Assembly (NCBI GenBank): GCA_022826805.1
Contig: JAJDUH010000008.1
Coordinates: forward strand, 34,032-98,031
Direction of reading: 5' to 3'
Source: Candidatus Poribacteria bacterium
Lineage (GTDB): Bacteria > Poribacteria > WGA-4E > WGA-3G
DNA length: 64,000 nt
Part shown: positions 53,745-62,537 of the stretch, one piece after another
Layout: the number at the start of each line of letters is the position of its first letter
Position numbering within the stretch: the stretch's first letter is position 1
The notes under the pieces: generated by a model
Seen by the model: the letters and a program-made list of their open reading frames with translations, nothing else
Database searches by the model: none
Told to the model about the DNA's origin: nothing
Made by a program: the position numbers and the translations under genes

Positions 53745-53771
53745 CAAATTGTGCTTTCGTAGCACAATTTG
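53745..53771. repeat. Perfect 11-bp palindromic repeat
   Basis: CAAATTGTGCT-TTCGT-AGCACAATTTG lies between hisA and the helicase operon, within a block (53722-53786) that starts AAGTCGCGA and ends CGCTCCTACA. The same flanks occur at 22829-22866, so this is a dispersed element. It could also serve as a weak terminator for the small-gene/helicase region, but no T-run follows. Confidence 0.5.
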
Positions 53772-53802
53772 GAAATCGCTCCTACAAAAGAACAGAACCG
53801 TT

Positions 53803-54510
53803 TTAACGCGCTGCAGCGATGGCATCGCTGAGCGTGAGGTCCCCTGTATACAAAGCACGTCCGATAATCGCGCCGCTGGCACCTATCCCCTTCAGTGCAG
53901 CTACGTCAGCAAGCGATGTGACCCCTCCTGAACCGATTACATTCGCAGACACGGCTTTGACGATATCGGCAGTGGCATCAACATTGGGTCCCTTGAGCAT
54001 GCCGTCGCTCTTGATGTCGGTGTAGATAAGCGTCTGTACTTCTGCCATTTCTTGTGCAAATTCAACGGCAGATTTTTGAGACACCTCCAGCCACCCATCA
54101 GTGGCGACCATTCCGTCTTTTGCATCAATACCGACAGCAACGCGCCCTCCATACTTGGCGCATGCCTGCTTCACGAAATCGGGTTGTTTGAGGGCAACTG
54201 TGCCTAAAATGGCGCGATCCACTCCCAACGCTAAAACAGTATCCAACTGTTCCAGATTGCGGATACCGCCACCAAGCTGGACTGGAATTTCAAGCGCGGC
54301 GATCATCTCGCCAACAATGTGAAGGTTCGCCGATTCGCCTTGAAACGCACCATCAAGATCCACGAGGTGGAGATATTCTGCGCCTTCCGCCTGCCACCGT
54401 AGTGCCATTTCCACTGGTGCGTCGGAGAAGACGGTCTCCTGTGTCGCAATGCCTTGAACCAGATTCACACACTTTCCGCCGCGAAGATCGATTGCGGGTA
54501 GTATTTGCAT
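53803..54510 (-). CDS. hisA: Phosphoribosylformimino-5-aminoimidazole carboxamide ribotide isomerase
   Basis: A 235-residue (beta/alpha)8 barrel of the histidine pathway. PAIDLRGG (with D8), LHLVDLDGAF, PVQLGGGIRN, YTDIKSDGMLKGPN (the second catalytic Asp) and GSGGVTSLADV are all present. It isomerises ProFAR to PRFAR. It stands alone; hisF/hisH are not adjacent. AAGGAAA lies about 7 nt before the ATG. The nearest gene, a sugar permease, is 51 nt upstream on the same strand, so co-transcription is possible but functionally unrelated. Confidence 0.96.
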   Translation of the reverse strand: MQILPAIDLRGGKCVNLVQGIATQETVFSDAPVEMALRWQAEGAEYLHLVDLDGAFQGESANLHIVGEMIAALEIPVQLGGGIRNLEQLDTVLALGVDRAILGTVALKQPDFVKQACAKYGGRVAVGIDAKDGMVATDGWLEVSQKSAVEFAQEMAEVQTLIYTDIKSDGMLKGPNVDATADIVKAVSANVIGSGGVTSLADVAALKGIGASGAIIGRALYTGDLTLSDAIAAAR

Positions 54511-54561
54511 TTTTAATTTTCCTTGCGATTCGTTGAGGTAGGTTGGAGGCCTGAAAGTCCC

Positions 54562-55461
54562 TTACTCATCTCGGAAGATACCGAGTAATTTCAATTGTAC
54601 AATTGAGATTACAGCGATAATGAAAAAGAGTACCCATCCGATCGTTGCTGCATAGCCGAGACGCATGAACTGAAACCCGTTTTTGTAGAGATACATGACG
54701 ATAGTTGAACCGGCATCCGCAGGTTCGCCGCCATTTGTCAAAATATAGGGGAGATCGAAGAGTTGGAGTGAGCCTATCATTGATACAACAAAAACAAAAG
54801 CGATTACAGGTCGCAAGGAGGGGAGTGTGATGTGTAGAAACGCCTGCCACCAATTCGCGCCGTCAACTGCTGCTGCTTCATATAACTCCTGTCGGATACC
54901 TTGCAGACCAGCTAAAAAATAGATCATATTGAATCCTGCCCACTGCCACACGCCGGTTAGGATAACTGCTGGCATCACGTAATTTTCCTCGTTTAACCAA
55001 CCAATTTCTTTACCAAAGAGAACAAATTCCTGGTTTACTAAGCCTGCTCGCTGGTCATAGACGAGGTTAAAGATGATGGCGACGAAAACACCAGCGACTA
55101 ATACCGGAGCAAAGAAAGCGAGCCTCAGCACATTCTTTCCTCTGACAAATTTGGAATTGAGTAGAATCGCTAACAGCAATGCAATCGGCAATTGGAGGGT
55201 CAACGTGCCCGCAGCAAAATAAGCGGTGTTTCGGAGGGACTTCCAGAAGATTGGGTCGCGGAACAGGTCCGTGAAGTTCCCTATTCCGACAAATATTCGA
55301 CTTTGAAACCCGCGCATCTCATATAGACTCATAACGAGCGACGAAATGAGGGGATACCCCATAAATACAACGAAGAGCAGGTAGAAGGGGGCGATAAAAA
55401 GATAGGGAGCGATTTTCTGTTGTTGATTCCAGAAGCGGTATGTCGTTCGGTTTGTTCTCAT
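54562..55461 (-). CDS. Sugar ABC transporter permease, MalF/UgpA type
   Basis: A 299-residue inner-membrane permease of about six TM segments (APYLFIAPFYLLFVVFMGYPL, YFAAGTLTLQLPIALLLAILL, FAPVLVAGVFVAIIFNLV, and others). It has the cytoplasmic EAA loop ELYEAAAVDGANWWQAFLHITLPSL that docks the ATPase. It pairs with the solute-binding gene 138 nt upstream. A second permease (MalG type) and the ATPase are not in the window; hisA follows instead. The system therefore looks incomplete here, and the sugar is unknown. Confidence 0.9.
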   Translation of the reverse strand: MRTNRTTYRFWNQQQKIAPYLFIAPFYLLFVVFMGYPLISSLVMSLYEMRGFQSRIFVGIGNFTDLFRDPIFWKSLRNTAYFAAGTLTLQLPIALLLAILLNSKFVRGKNVLRLAFFAPVLVAGVFVAIIFNLVYDQRAGLVNQEFVLFGKEIGWLNEENYVMPAVILTGVWQWAGFNMIYFLAGLQGIRQELYEAAAVDGANWWQAFLHITLPSLRPVIAFVFVVSMIGSLQLFDLPYILTNGGEPADAGSTIVMYLYKNGFQFMRLGYAATIGWVLFFIIAVISIVQLKLLGIFRDE

Positions 55462-55599
55462 ATTTTTTAAATTAGCGCAAGCGAGTTGTCAGGAACACTG
55501 TAGTGTGCAGGAGCATCTTTCAAATCTGCATTGCTGCCGTTGTTGCAGTACTACAGACCTTAGCCGAGGCATTTCATCAGCCGATGCTGCTTGAGAAAA

Positions 55600-56958
55600 T
55601 TATAACTCCCCCCAGCGTCCTAAGTCTTTTGCGATGAGTGCCCGGACTTTCTTGGCAAGGTCTGTTAGGGCTTCTCTGGGGGTCTGCTTTTCTGTTACTG
55701 CGGCGAAAATAGCATCATTCAAGAGGTCAGCCCCTTCCGACCAATAGGGATTTTGATAACGCGGTGGCATATCAGGCGCGAGTTGGATAAACAAATCTCC
55801 AAGTGGCTGCCCTCCCAAATAGGCGTCAGGCTCTTTAAAGATTGGTGCGTCCCATGCGGATTTGAGGGGCGGAATAATGCGTGTCGTCTCATACCGGTTC
55901 ACAAGTCCAGCTCGGTCAAAATATGTGAACTTGAGGAGCTCCCAGGCGCGGTCAGGGTTTGTGCACTGCTTTGTCATTCCAATCATTGTGCCGCCGCGAG
56001 TAGTGGTGCGCCTGCCGCCTGGATGCCATGCTGGCATGGGTATCGCCTTCCATTTGCCGGACATCTGTGGCACCTGACTTTTGAGAATACCGACGTACCA
56101 ATCTGGCGAGAGAATAGAGAGGATCTTGCCGTCTTGCATGGCGGCAAAATTGCTTGGGTCGCCGTGCCATGTGCCGTATACCGGGGTGGCGATTTTATGT
56201 TCATTGAACAGCGACGTAAAAAACTCCAAAGTCTCAATTGCGAGTTCACTGTCGATAATAACGTTGCCTTCCTCGTCAAAAAAACCGCCGCCCTGTTGGA
56301 GGAGTAGGCTGAAGTAGTCGCTCTCAGTCCGGCGATCTAATACCATGGCGTACTGATCAATCTCACCATCGCCATCAAGATCGCGGGTCGCTTTTTTTCC
56401 GGCAACGATGAAATCATCCCATGTTTCGACTTCCGTCATCTCAACGCCTGCAGCTTTAAAGAGATCATCACGATAGAGAAGTACAACCGGATGTAAATCG
56501 TGTGGGATTCCGAAAATCTGTCCGCGATAGGACCAAGGAGTGAATCGACTGACGACTAACTTCTCCATCCAGCCCTCGCTTTCTAAACGCGGGCGGAGAT
56601 CGACAAAGCCGACCTCGTCGATTGCGCCTTTGAGGAACCTGCCGATGGATGTAATCTCGACTTCAACGAGATCTGGGGCACCGAAATTGGACAGCATCGC
56701 AGCGAGAAGTTTGTCATGCATTGTGTTACCGAAGTTGATAAGCTGCACGTTGACGCCCGGGTTCTGTGCCTCAAAAATCGGCACACGTGCTTGGTACTCC
56801 TCATAGTGGGTATTGGCAAAGATCCAAAATTCGAGACTCTCACCCTCTTCCTCAGAACGACCGAAAATAAAAAAGGTCGATATGACGAAAAGAACGAGCA
56901 TCACCATGGGTCCCTTACCGAGCGGAAACCCTTCAGCGTCAATAGGAAGGCGAAACAT
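55600..56958 (-). CDS. Sugar ABC transporter substrate-binding protein
   Basis: A 452-residue periplasmic binding protein of the sugar-type (family 1). A hydrophobic N-terminal segment (about 19-36, MVMLVLFVISTFFIFG) works as a signal anchor. The body has ESLEFWIFANTHYEEYQARVPIFEAQNP, then DLVEVEITSIGRFL, YAMVLDRRTESDYFSLLLQQGG, and RAWELLKFTYFD. ATG 56958 has GGAG 6 nt upstream; the in-frame TTG 56970 is rejected. It precedes the permease gene in the same direction. Ligand unknown. Confidence 0.88.
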   Translation of the reverse strand: MFRLPIDAEGFPLGKGPMVMLVLFVISTFFIFGRSEEEGESLEFWIFANTHYEEYQARVPIFEAQNPGVNVQLINFGNTMHDKLLAAMLSNFGAPDLVEVEITSIGRFLKGAIDEVGFVDLRPRLESEGWMEKLVVSRFTPWSYRGQIFGIPHDLHPVVLLYRDDLFKAAGVEMTEVETWDDFIVAGKKATRDLDGDGEIDQYAMVLDRRTESDYFSLLLQQGGGFFDEEGNVIIDSELAIETLEFFTSLFNEHKIATPVYGTWHGDPSNFAAMQDGKILSILSPDWYVGILKSQVPQMSGKWKAIPMPAWHPGGRRTTTRGGTMIGMTKQCTNPDRAWELLKFTYFDRAGLVNRYETTRIIPPLKSAWDAPIFKEPDAYLGGQPLGDLFIQLAPDMPPRYQNPYWSEGADLLNDAIFAAVTEKQTPREALTDLAKKVRALIAKDLGRWGEL

Positions 56959-57320
56959 AAAAAGCTCCAATTACAAAATATTGCTTGACTTTAGCCTACG
57001 TAACAGTTAAAATTTAGCAGAATATCTTCTTTTTGGCAATATCTTTTTGTGGTTGTCAGCAGTCGGTTATTGGCCGTTGGTGATTGGTTACCAGGCGTCG
57101 CGAACCGGAATTTGCTTCTACAAGAAGAGAACTCGACAATCTTATCAGGACTCACACAAACTGAATAGAAAAAGGGATTATTTTGCTGAAAAATCCCTTA
57201 TTTGGTTGTATCTAACCCCTAAAGCCCTTAACCCCCCTATCCCCCTTATCAGGGGGGAATTTGGGACCTCTAAAATGTAAACCTATTTTTGGAATTCACT
57301 ATAATGGAGGACAATTTTAT
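56959..57320. repeat. Gene-free gap with family-B words and a MITE right end
   Basis: 57047-57080 carries GGTTGTCAGCAGTCGGTTAT, a family-B relative. 57223-57260 is a C-rich CCCCCTTATCAGGGGG palindrome. 57269-57302 ends in TTCACTATAAT, the right terminus of the element at 13969-14075. No coding capacity was seen. Confidence 0.5.
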
Positions 57321-57638
57321 ATGCCCACATACGAGTATAAATGTCTCGTCTGCGATAACCAATTTGAGCGATTTCAGGGTATTACCGCCCCACCTATTGA
57401 GGAGTGCCCGGAGTGTCAGGGCAAAGTGAAGCGGCTGATTGGAGCGGGTGCCGGGTTGATTTTCAAAGGCTCCGGATTTTACATCACAGACTACCGGAGT
57501 GAGGGATACAAAGAATCGGCAAAGAAGGATAAAAACTCGTCATCAGACAAAGGCAGTTCATCGGACAAAGGCGAGAAAAAAGAGACGAAAACCGATACCA
57601 GTAGCGAATCAAAGAGCAAGTCTACCGACTCAGATTAA
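57321..57638 (+). CDS. FmdB-family zinc-ribbon protein
   Basis: A 105-residue protein starting MPTYEYKCLVCDNQFERFQG. CxxC at positions 8-11 and CPEC at about 29-32 form a zinc ribbon of the FmdB/CxxC_CXXC_SSSS family, and VKRLIGAGAGLIFKGSGFYITDY follows. The tail (about 60-105) is a low-complexity Lys/Ser/Asp stretch and likely disordered. FmdB proteins are thought to regulate transcription or act as small RNA-binding proteins; the role is unknown. The ATG has GGAGG 10 nt upstream; the longer frame from 57261 is rejected. Confidence 0.88.
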   Translation: MPTYEYKCLVCDNQFERFQGITAPPIEECPECQGKVKRLIGAGAGLIFKGSGFYITDYRSEGYKESAKKDKNSSSDKGSSSDKGEKKETKTDTSSESKSKSTDSD

Positions 57639-57701
57639 ACGCACCGGCATTATAGGGCGAGGGTTCTATGCCTCAGTCGCGTTTCGCTTAAGGGAGACGC
57701 T

Positions 57702-58649
57702 GTGCACAATCACAGTCACAACCATCACCACGATCACGGCGATGGGCACACGCATAGCCATCAGACGCATCTTCAGAAGAAATTTAAGTTTGCTGTGCTT
57801 GTCACGTTTTGCGTTTTCCTCGGCGAACTGATTGGGGGTATTTGGTCGGGGAGTTTAGCACTGCTCAGCGATGCGGCGCATGTGATGTCGGATGTCTGCT
57901 CACTTGTGATTAGCTGGCTGGCGATTTATCTCTCGACCCGTCCTGCGACGGCTTCGCGGACGTACGGTTATCATCGCGCAGAAGTATTTGCGGCTTTTAT
58001 CAACGGCGTGACGCTCATTGGCATCTCCGGTTGGATATTCTACGCAGCATACCAGCGTTACATGTCGCCAACGGAGATAAAAGTGACAGGGATGTTCATT
58101 GTGGCGTGTCTCGGTTTCGCGGGGAACCTACTTATCCTATGGCAGCTCCACGGTGCAAGTCACGATAACCTCAACGTCCGGAGTGCGATGCTCCATGTGA
58201 TAGGGGATACCCTTTCCTCAGTCGCTGTTGTCGTTGGGGGCGCGATTATCTATTGGACAGGTTGGTATCCAATCGATGCCCTGCTGAGTTTCCTCATCGG
58301 CGGGATTATACTGATTGGTGCGGTGAATGTGACGCGGGAGGCAGTGCATATTTTACTCGAAAACTCACCGCGGAACGCAGACGCAGACACCGTCGCCACG
58401 CATCTTCGAGACTTAGAGCCGGTAAAAGATATTCACGACCTACACATCTGGTCACTGTGTTCCAACTATTGTGCGCTGAGTGTACATGTCGTGGTTGATG
58501 AAAATACGACCTTAGCCTCTGATCAGATCCTTGAAGAGATTAACGCTGAATTACAAACACATTTCGGCATTAGCCATACGACCTTACAACTCGAACAGGT
58601 GGCGTGTGCACAGGCAGGAAACCTCCTGTGCAATGCGCAACACTCGTAG
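57702..58649 (+). CDS. CDF zinc/cation exporter (CzcD/ZitB-like)
   Basis: A 315-residue cation diffusion facilitator starting at GTG 57702, with AGGGAG 6 nt upstream. A His-rich metal-sensing N terminus (HNHSHNHHHDHGDGHTHSH) is followed by six TM segments. Metal-site residues are in SLALLSDAAHVMSDV and AMLHVIGDTLSSV (D/H pairs typical of zinc). The cytoplasmic C-terminal domain (HDLHIWSLCSNY, ALSVHVVVD) fits the family. It exports Zn2+, perhaps Cd2+/Co2+. It follows the FmdB-like gene by 63 nt, and the ferritin-like gene faces it 14 nt away. Confidence 0.93.
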   Translation: MHNHSHNHHHDHGDGHTHSHQTHLQKKFKFAVLVTFCVFLGELIGGIWSGSLALLSDAAHVMSDVCSLVISWLAIYLSTRPATASRTYGYHRAEVFAAFINGVTLIGISGWIFYAAYQRYMSPTEIKVTGMFIVACLGFAGNLLILWQLHGASHDNLNVRSAMLHVIGDTLSSVAVVVGGAIIYWTGWYPIDALLSFLIGGIILIGAVNVTREAVHILLENSPRNADADTVATHLRDLEPVKDIHDLHIWSLCSNYCALSVHVVVDENTTLASDQILEEINAELQTHFGISHTTLQLEQVACAQAGNLLCNAQHS

Positions 58650-58663
58650 TCTCGTGGAACACT

Positions 58664-59206
58664 TTAGCCGTGTTCTGCTTGTAGACGATGTGCTCTCCGA
58701 ATCAGTTCAGGATCTCTTGCAAACCGCTGTGTCGCTTTAACCAACCCACCTACATGTGATGTCATATCCTTCTCTACTTGCACGATCCTGTCCATCAGAT
58801 AGGGCTGATTGCTCTGCTCAATCGCCTTTCTCATGATAGAGAGGAGGTGCATATAGATGGCATCCGCCTCGCTTCCCTCAATTGCGATGGCAATTGCAAA
58901 AGCCTCATCAAGCGAAACATTCCCAGTGTTGACCTTCTGTTCATGGGCATCCAGTGCGTCCGTAATTTGTTGAACTGGTACATCGGATAACTCGGTCACA
59001 GGCGAATCAATTCCGAAGGTATCAACACATAAAGCACGCCCGAAATCGACGAGAATGTAGTGTTGCCATTCTTCCGTGCTCATCTGTTCCCAAAACCGCG
59101 CGATCCGTTCATCAACGCTCCCTAAATGCAACGAGAGAGAAGCGTAGAGTTTCGCCTGTCGCAGTTCAATGTCTTGACAAAGATTAAAGAGCTCACCGAG
59201 TGTCAA
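58664..59206 (-). CDS. Ferritin-like (rubrerythrin-fold) protein
   Basis: A 180-residue four-helix-bundle protein. Metal-site candidates recur in the ferritin-like pattern: DIELRQAKLY (E), STEEWQHY (E and H), AIAIAIEGSEADAIYMHLL (E), and VEKDMTSHVGGL (H). It probably carries a di-iron centre for oxidative-stress or iron handling, though no rubredoxin CxxC domain is fused. I chose TTG 59206 because AAAGGAG is 6 nt upstream of it, while the TTG at 59230 has no such site. The alternative adds eight residues. It converges with the zinc exporter. Confidence 0.7.
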   Translation of the reverse strand: MTLGELFNLCQDIELRQAKLYASLSLHLGSVDERIARFWEQMSTEEWQHYILVDFGRALCVDTFGIDSPVTELSDVPVQQITDALDAHEQKVNTGNVSLDEAFAIAIAIEGSEADAIYMHLLSIMRKAIEQSNQPYLMDRIVQVEKDMTSHVGGLVKATQRFARDPELIRRAHRLQAEHG

Positions 59207-59256
59207 ATGTTTCTCCTTTGTAGTAGCCAAGTGCGGTTTTGCCCTAAATTGCGCAT

Positions 59257-60312
59257 CTATATCTGAACAGGCAAAGTAATCACCTTACCCGATTGCATGC
59301 TCCGTGTGACAGCTTCCGTAAACTCCATGTACTTCACGCCGGTCTCAAGGTCGGTGTGCGTGATAACCTCTTCGCCACGGATAGCGTTCACAAATTCTTC
59401 CTCGACTCGCCAGCCGCCTGCCTCTGAATCCGGAATATCAATCTCGCTGAGTTCAGTGTCGCCTTTCTGTCCGCCATAGAGGTTATTTCCTGAAAAGCGT
59501 AAAGTTCCGTTGCTACCGAAGACATAAACTTCCGGTGCCCCTGCTAATCCAGCAACATTAGAAACTTGTATGTGGAGCTGTGCGCCGCAGGCAAGATCTC
59601 CAACAACGTCAATATGTTCAGGAATACGCACAGAACGCATGATACCGTCAGCATCAGGACGCATTTTGACGAAAGTCTTGCCCATCGCCATAATGCTTGT
59701 TGCTTCTCCGACCCAGCGTATCAATGCCTCATACCAAATCCCCATAGACATAATGTTCAAACCACTGAGGTCAAAATCCTGTCGCCATTGGAGCGGTGCT
59801 TCGCTGTCGAGAAATGCGCCGCCTGCGCGTGCTTCCACGGCAAGCACATCCCCGATATATCCCTCGGCGATGAGCCGTTGTATAGTCTTGTCTGCTCTCA
59901 GCGTCATCGGCGATGGAACGATCTGCGCGATGAGGTGTGTTTTCTGACGGGATACGGCACGCATGATGTGTGCTTCTTTGGCGTTCATCGCCATCCGTGC
60001 CTCGCACATCACGTGCTTGTCTGCCTCAAGTGCTGCCACAGTGGCGCGGCAGTGCATGTAGGGCCATGTCCCGATGACGATTGCGTTCGTATCTGGATCA
60101 GCGATTGCATCCTGCCAATTGCCGTAGGTTTTAGGGATGCCGAACTCGTCTGCTACCCGTTGCGAGGATTCCTGACTGCGATTGCAGACGCCTACGATTT
60201 CAACGCCTTCGATTGCCTGTAGTCCGGGAATATGTCTTGATCTTGTGTTACCACCAGCGCCGATAACGCCGACTCTAATTGTGTCTTGTGCCACTTGTTT
60301 TGCTCCCTTCAT
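59257..60312 (-). CDS. Gfo/Idh/MocA family oxidoreductase (second copy)
   Basis: A 351-residue NAD(P)-dependent dehydrogenase. The Rossmann motif is RVGVIGAGGNTRSRH (13-27), CNRSQESSQRV follows, then a CEARMA segment replaces the usual EKP; this variant recurs in some relatives. In the C-terminal domain, NIMSMGIWYEALIRWVGEA takes the place of the catalytic-His helix, so the usual catalytic His is not obvious. The substrate is unknown; sugars or polyols are usual. It shares only the family fold with the copy at 25 kb, so it is not a recent duplicate. It is followed by the ferritin-like gene on the same strand, 50 nt away. Confidence 0.87.
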   Translation of the reverse strand: MKGAKQVAQDTIRVGVIGAGGNTRSRHIPGLQAIEGVEIVGVCNRSQESSQRVADEFGIPKTYGNWQDAIADPDTNAIVIGTWPYMHCRATVAALEADKHVMCEARMAMNAKEAHIMRAVSRQKTHLIAQIVPSPMTLRADKTIQRLIAEGYIGDVLAVEARAGGAFLDSEAPLQWRQDFDLSGLNIMSMGIWYEALIRWVGEATSIMAMGKTFVKMRPDADGIMRSVRIPEHIDVVGDLACGAQLHIQVSNVAGLAGAPEVYVFGSNGTLRFSGNNLYGGQKGDTELSEIDIPDSEAGGWRVEEEFVNAIRGEEVITHTDLETGVKYMEFTEAVTRSMQSGKVITLPVQI

Positions 60313-60399
60313 TTTTTTCTGTCGTAGTATTTACTTTAGCAGAAATTAGGAGAAATGTCAAGCGGTAATTTTCGGACGGTCAGAAAAGAATAGTCAGAT

Positions 60400-61326
60400 C
60401 TATTCATCTTCTTGCGCAATGCGCCCGAAATCTTTCAACGTTTTCAGGGTATCAATCGTGATCCTGGATTGCCACTCCTTTTTGGCTGTGCGCCACGCCT
60501 CTGGATATTGATCGCCCCAAGAGAAATTTGGGGACCAAGAACCGTCCTCACCCTGCTGTCCAATCTCAAAGTCCAAGTTCATCTCCACTTCATCTTTAAG
60601 CCCAGCAGCTAAAGGTGATTCCGGAGAGGGTACTAACCACAGCGGTTTGAGAACATAGCCAGTCAGCTGCTCCGCGTTCCGGGCAACGCCCTGCGCTGCT
60701 GTTCGAGCGAGTTTCGCCCAGACCTTGTCCCTATTCGGCAGCGTCTCCGTTTCCGCGAGCCGGACGAAACAGAGGGTATCGTGCATCTCCATTTCGTCGG
60801 GTAGAGAATCCAGATGCTCCAGAACGGCTGCTGTTAGTGTTTCCAACAATTTCGTCGGCACGCCATCGCTAAATTCGTGCAAATATCCGACAATCTCGGC
60901 GCGAGGATTGACCAGAAACCGACCAAAAGTTTCGGCACTACTCTCGTAACTCCACCAGGGCGCGTGAGGTGCCTCATCCACTTCAGGTGGGACGATGTGC
61001 CATACCTGTTGTGGCTCGTCATAGGTGGCGAGAAAATATTGGATTCCCTTCCGTACCAATATGTGATTTGCTGGTGCTTGAATTTCCCTGAGAATCTGGA
61101 AACCTAGTGTGGTCCCAATCGCAGACGATGCAGGTGTTCTGATGTCGGGTTCTAGCCTGTGCCCGAAGCCACCGTCGTCGTTCTGATAGGGTGCCAACGC
61201 GGTGAGAACAGCATCAGCGGATCCATCTTCAAAATGAAATTCAAAACGCCTCTGGTCTAATACTCTTCCCTGCTCTATTATAAAATTCTTTGCTCTCTGA
61301 AACGCGGCTTGCGTGAGTTGTTTCAT
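60400..61326 (-). CDS. Alpha/alpha-toroid (squalene cyclase/prenyltransferase-like) protein
   Basis: A 308-residue protein with repeats of the form QNDDGGFGHRLEPD and GQQGEDGSWSPNFSW. These DGGF/DGSW motifs belong to the QW-type alpha/alpha toroid of terpenoid cyclases and prenyltransferase-like proteins. The acidic catalytic signatures of cyclases (DxDD) are not seen, so it is probably a non-cyclase relative. No signal peptide. GAGG lies about 8 nt before the ATG. It precedes the dehydrogenase gene with an 87-nt gap. Function unknown. Confidence 0.65.
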   Translation of the reverse strand: MKQLTQAAFQRAKNFIIEQGRVLDQRRFEFHFEDGSADAVLTALAPYQNDDGGFGHRLEPDIRTPASSAIGTTLGFQILREIQAPANHILVRKGIQYFLATYDEPQQVWHIVPPEVDEAPHAPWWSYESSAETFGRFLVNPRAEIVGYLHEFSDGVPTKLLETLTAAVLEHLDSLPDEMEMHDTLCFVRLAETETLPNRDKVWAKLARTAAQGVARNAEQLTGYVLKPLWLVPSPESPLAAGLKDEVEMNLDFEIGQQGEDGSWSPNFSWGDQYPEAWRTAKKEWQSRITIDTLKTLKDFGRIAQEDE

Positions 61327-61396
61327 TTATTAAACCTCTATCGGTCCGCAAACGAGCAGTTTGCGCTACAAAAACGCTGCGAATAACGAACCATCC

Positions 61397-61795
61397 TCAC
61401 TCAATTTCTACGATCTGAATATTGTTTCCGCAAGTATCATTGAAAACAGCAAAAATTGTTGTTCCTATCTTAGTAGGGTCTACACTGAATTCGACCCCAA
61501 GGTTGATTAATCGCTCATATTCTTCCTGAACGTTCTCCACACTGAATTGGGTACATGGAAGCCCTGCATCAAATAAAGCTTTTTGATACGTTTTGGCGGG
61601 TCCAAAACGGTTATCAGATAATGGTTCTAACAAAAGTTCAGGCCCGTCTTGTTCTTCTTTTGCTACTACCGTAAGCCATCTGTCACCATTTTCTAAGGGA
61701 ATGTCCCTCTTCTTAACGAATCCCAATTTTTCAGTATAAAATTTTAACGCTCTTTCCTGATCTTGAACCAAAATGCTGGTTACTCTAATCTTCAT
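61397..61795 (-). CDS. VOC (glyoxalase/bleomycin-resistance) family protein
   Basis: A 132-residue vicinal-oxygen-chelate protein. VTSILVQDQERALKFYTEKLGFV is the classic N-terminal beta-alpha motif, GDRWLTVVAKEEQDGPELLLEP gives the next strands, and IFAVFNDTCGNNIQIVEIE the C-terminal ones. Length is typical for a single-domain VOC. Such proteins are glyoxalases, dioxygenases or antibiotic-binding proteins; which one cannot be told. GAGG lies 11 nt before the ATG. Confidence 0.9.
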   Translation of the reverse strand: MKIRVTSILVQDQERALKFYTEKLGFVKKRDIPLENGDRWLTVVAKEEQDGPELLLEPLSDNRFGPAKTYQKALFDAGLPCTQFSVENVQEEYERLINLGVEFSVDPTKIGTTIFAVFNDTCGNNIQIVEIE

Positions 61796-61866
61796 AATGT
61801 TATTTACCTCGAATTCGCCCGATGAAGCGAATACTTTTTACAATTTCGCCAAAAGTGTAATTTGAC

Positions 61867-61947
61867 GGAGAGAGATGGATTTGAACCCACGGTGTAGTTC
61901 CCCGTACAATAGTTTTCACGCATCTAAAACTAATCATCCATATCTGA
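61867..61947 (-). pseudogene. Degenerate tRNA-Ser-like sequence
   Basis: The 3' half, read on the minus strand, matches a tRNA-Ser well: TACGGGG variable arm, CGTGGGTTCAAATCC T-arm and TCTCTCCG acceptor end, with TGAAAAC at the anticodon position (UGA). The 5' half is degenerate: GATATGGATGATTAG replaces the expected acceptor and D-arm, and it does not pair. It is a pseudogene, or a tRNA 3' end copied by an integrating element. Confidence 0.45.
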
Positions 61948-62053
61948 CACAAACATTTGTAAAATAAAAGATTTAGCCGTCTGCATCCGGTGAGCTGAAG
62001 CATGGGGATTTGACGCGAAGGCGTTAAACCCTTAAAAGATTGGGTACGTCCTA

Positions 62054-62079
62054 AAAATGTTACACTGGTGTAACATTTT
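62054..62079. repeat. Long palindrome AAAATGTTACAC-TG-GTGTAACATTTT
   Basis: Perfect 12-bp arms surround a TG centre. A second half-site, GTGTAACATTTT, lies near 62169-62182, and a short variant (AAAAGTGTAA) near 61850. The shape is that of an operator or transposon binding site; no regulator gene is adjacent. The flanking 61948-62317 has no ORF. Confidence 0.55.
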
Positions 62080-62317
62080 GTGTACAGTATGTAACGTTAG
62101 AGAACCCAGTGGATATAAGGATCGATAGACTTTTTTAATTTCCGTTGTAAAAAAATAATTTGACGAAAAGTGTAACATTTTTTAGTCGGCAACAGCTCGC
62201 TTTCCTGACCTCCCCCTTTTTCGTAGTTGACGCAGGATTTTCCTTTTGGAAAAATTACAATATATTATACTATTTTTATTAACATAAGTCAAGTTAAATT
62301 GGAGAAATAGATAAAAG

Positions 62318-62326
62318 TTATCCACA
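62318..62326 (+). other. Isolated DnaA-box consensus TTATCCACA
   Basis: A perfect match to TTATNCACA in an AT-rich stretch (62254-62300). Only one box was seen, so replication-origin function is not claimed. Confidence 0.3.
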
Positions 62327-62441
62327 AGAGAGAAAATAAAGAGAGGTCAATCTTTGTTGGTTGTCAGCATCAGGATTTGTTGGGGATTCTGTAAATCAAA
62401 ACTTGACACTCGATAAACCCAATGGTATACCGAAAAAATGA

Positions 62442-62518
62442 TTTAGCCCTGTAAGGGCGATATGTTTATAGATATGAAATGCCCATTCTCTTTAGCCCTG
62501 TAAGGGCGATATGTTTAT
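62442..62518 (+). repeat. REP doublet, 3' side of the Y1 transposase
   Basis: Two near-identical copies (62442-62470 and 62491-62518), starting TTTAGCCCTGTAAGGGCGAT and ending ATGTTTAT, are 49 nt apart. GCCCT-GTA-AGGGC forms a 5-bp hairpin. This matches a REP of the kind moved by Y1 transposases. Confidence 0.85.
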
Positions 62519-62537
62519 CACAATAACAAAGGCCCAT

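Noticed and set aside
61800..62003. Minus-strand 67-codon frame over the tRNA-Ser-like relic
   Set aside because: It reads through tRNA-like sequence and has no ribosome site or protein-like composition.
62318..62326. TTATCCACA as a replication origin
   Set aside because: Only one DnaA box, no dnaA or gidA nearby, and dnaN is 20 kb away; it may be chance.
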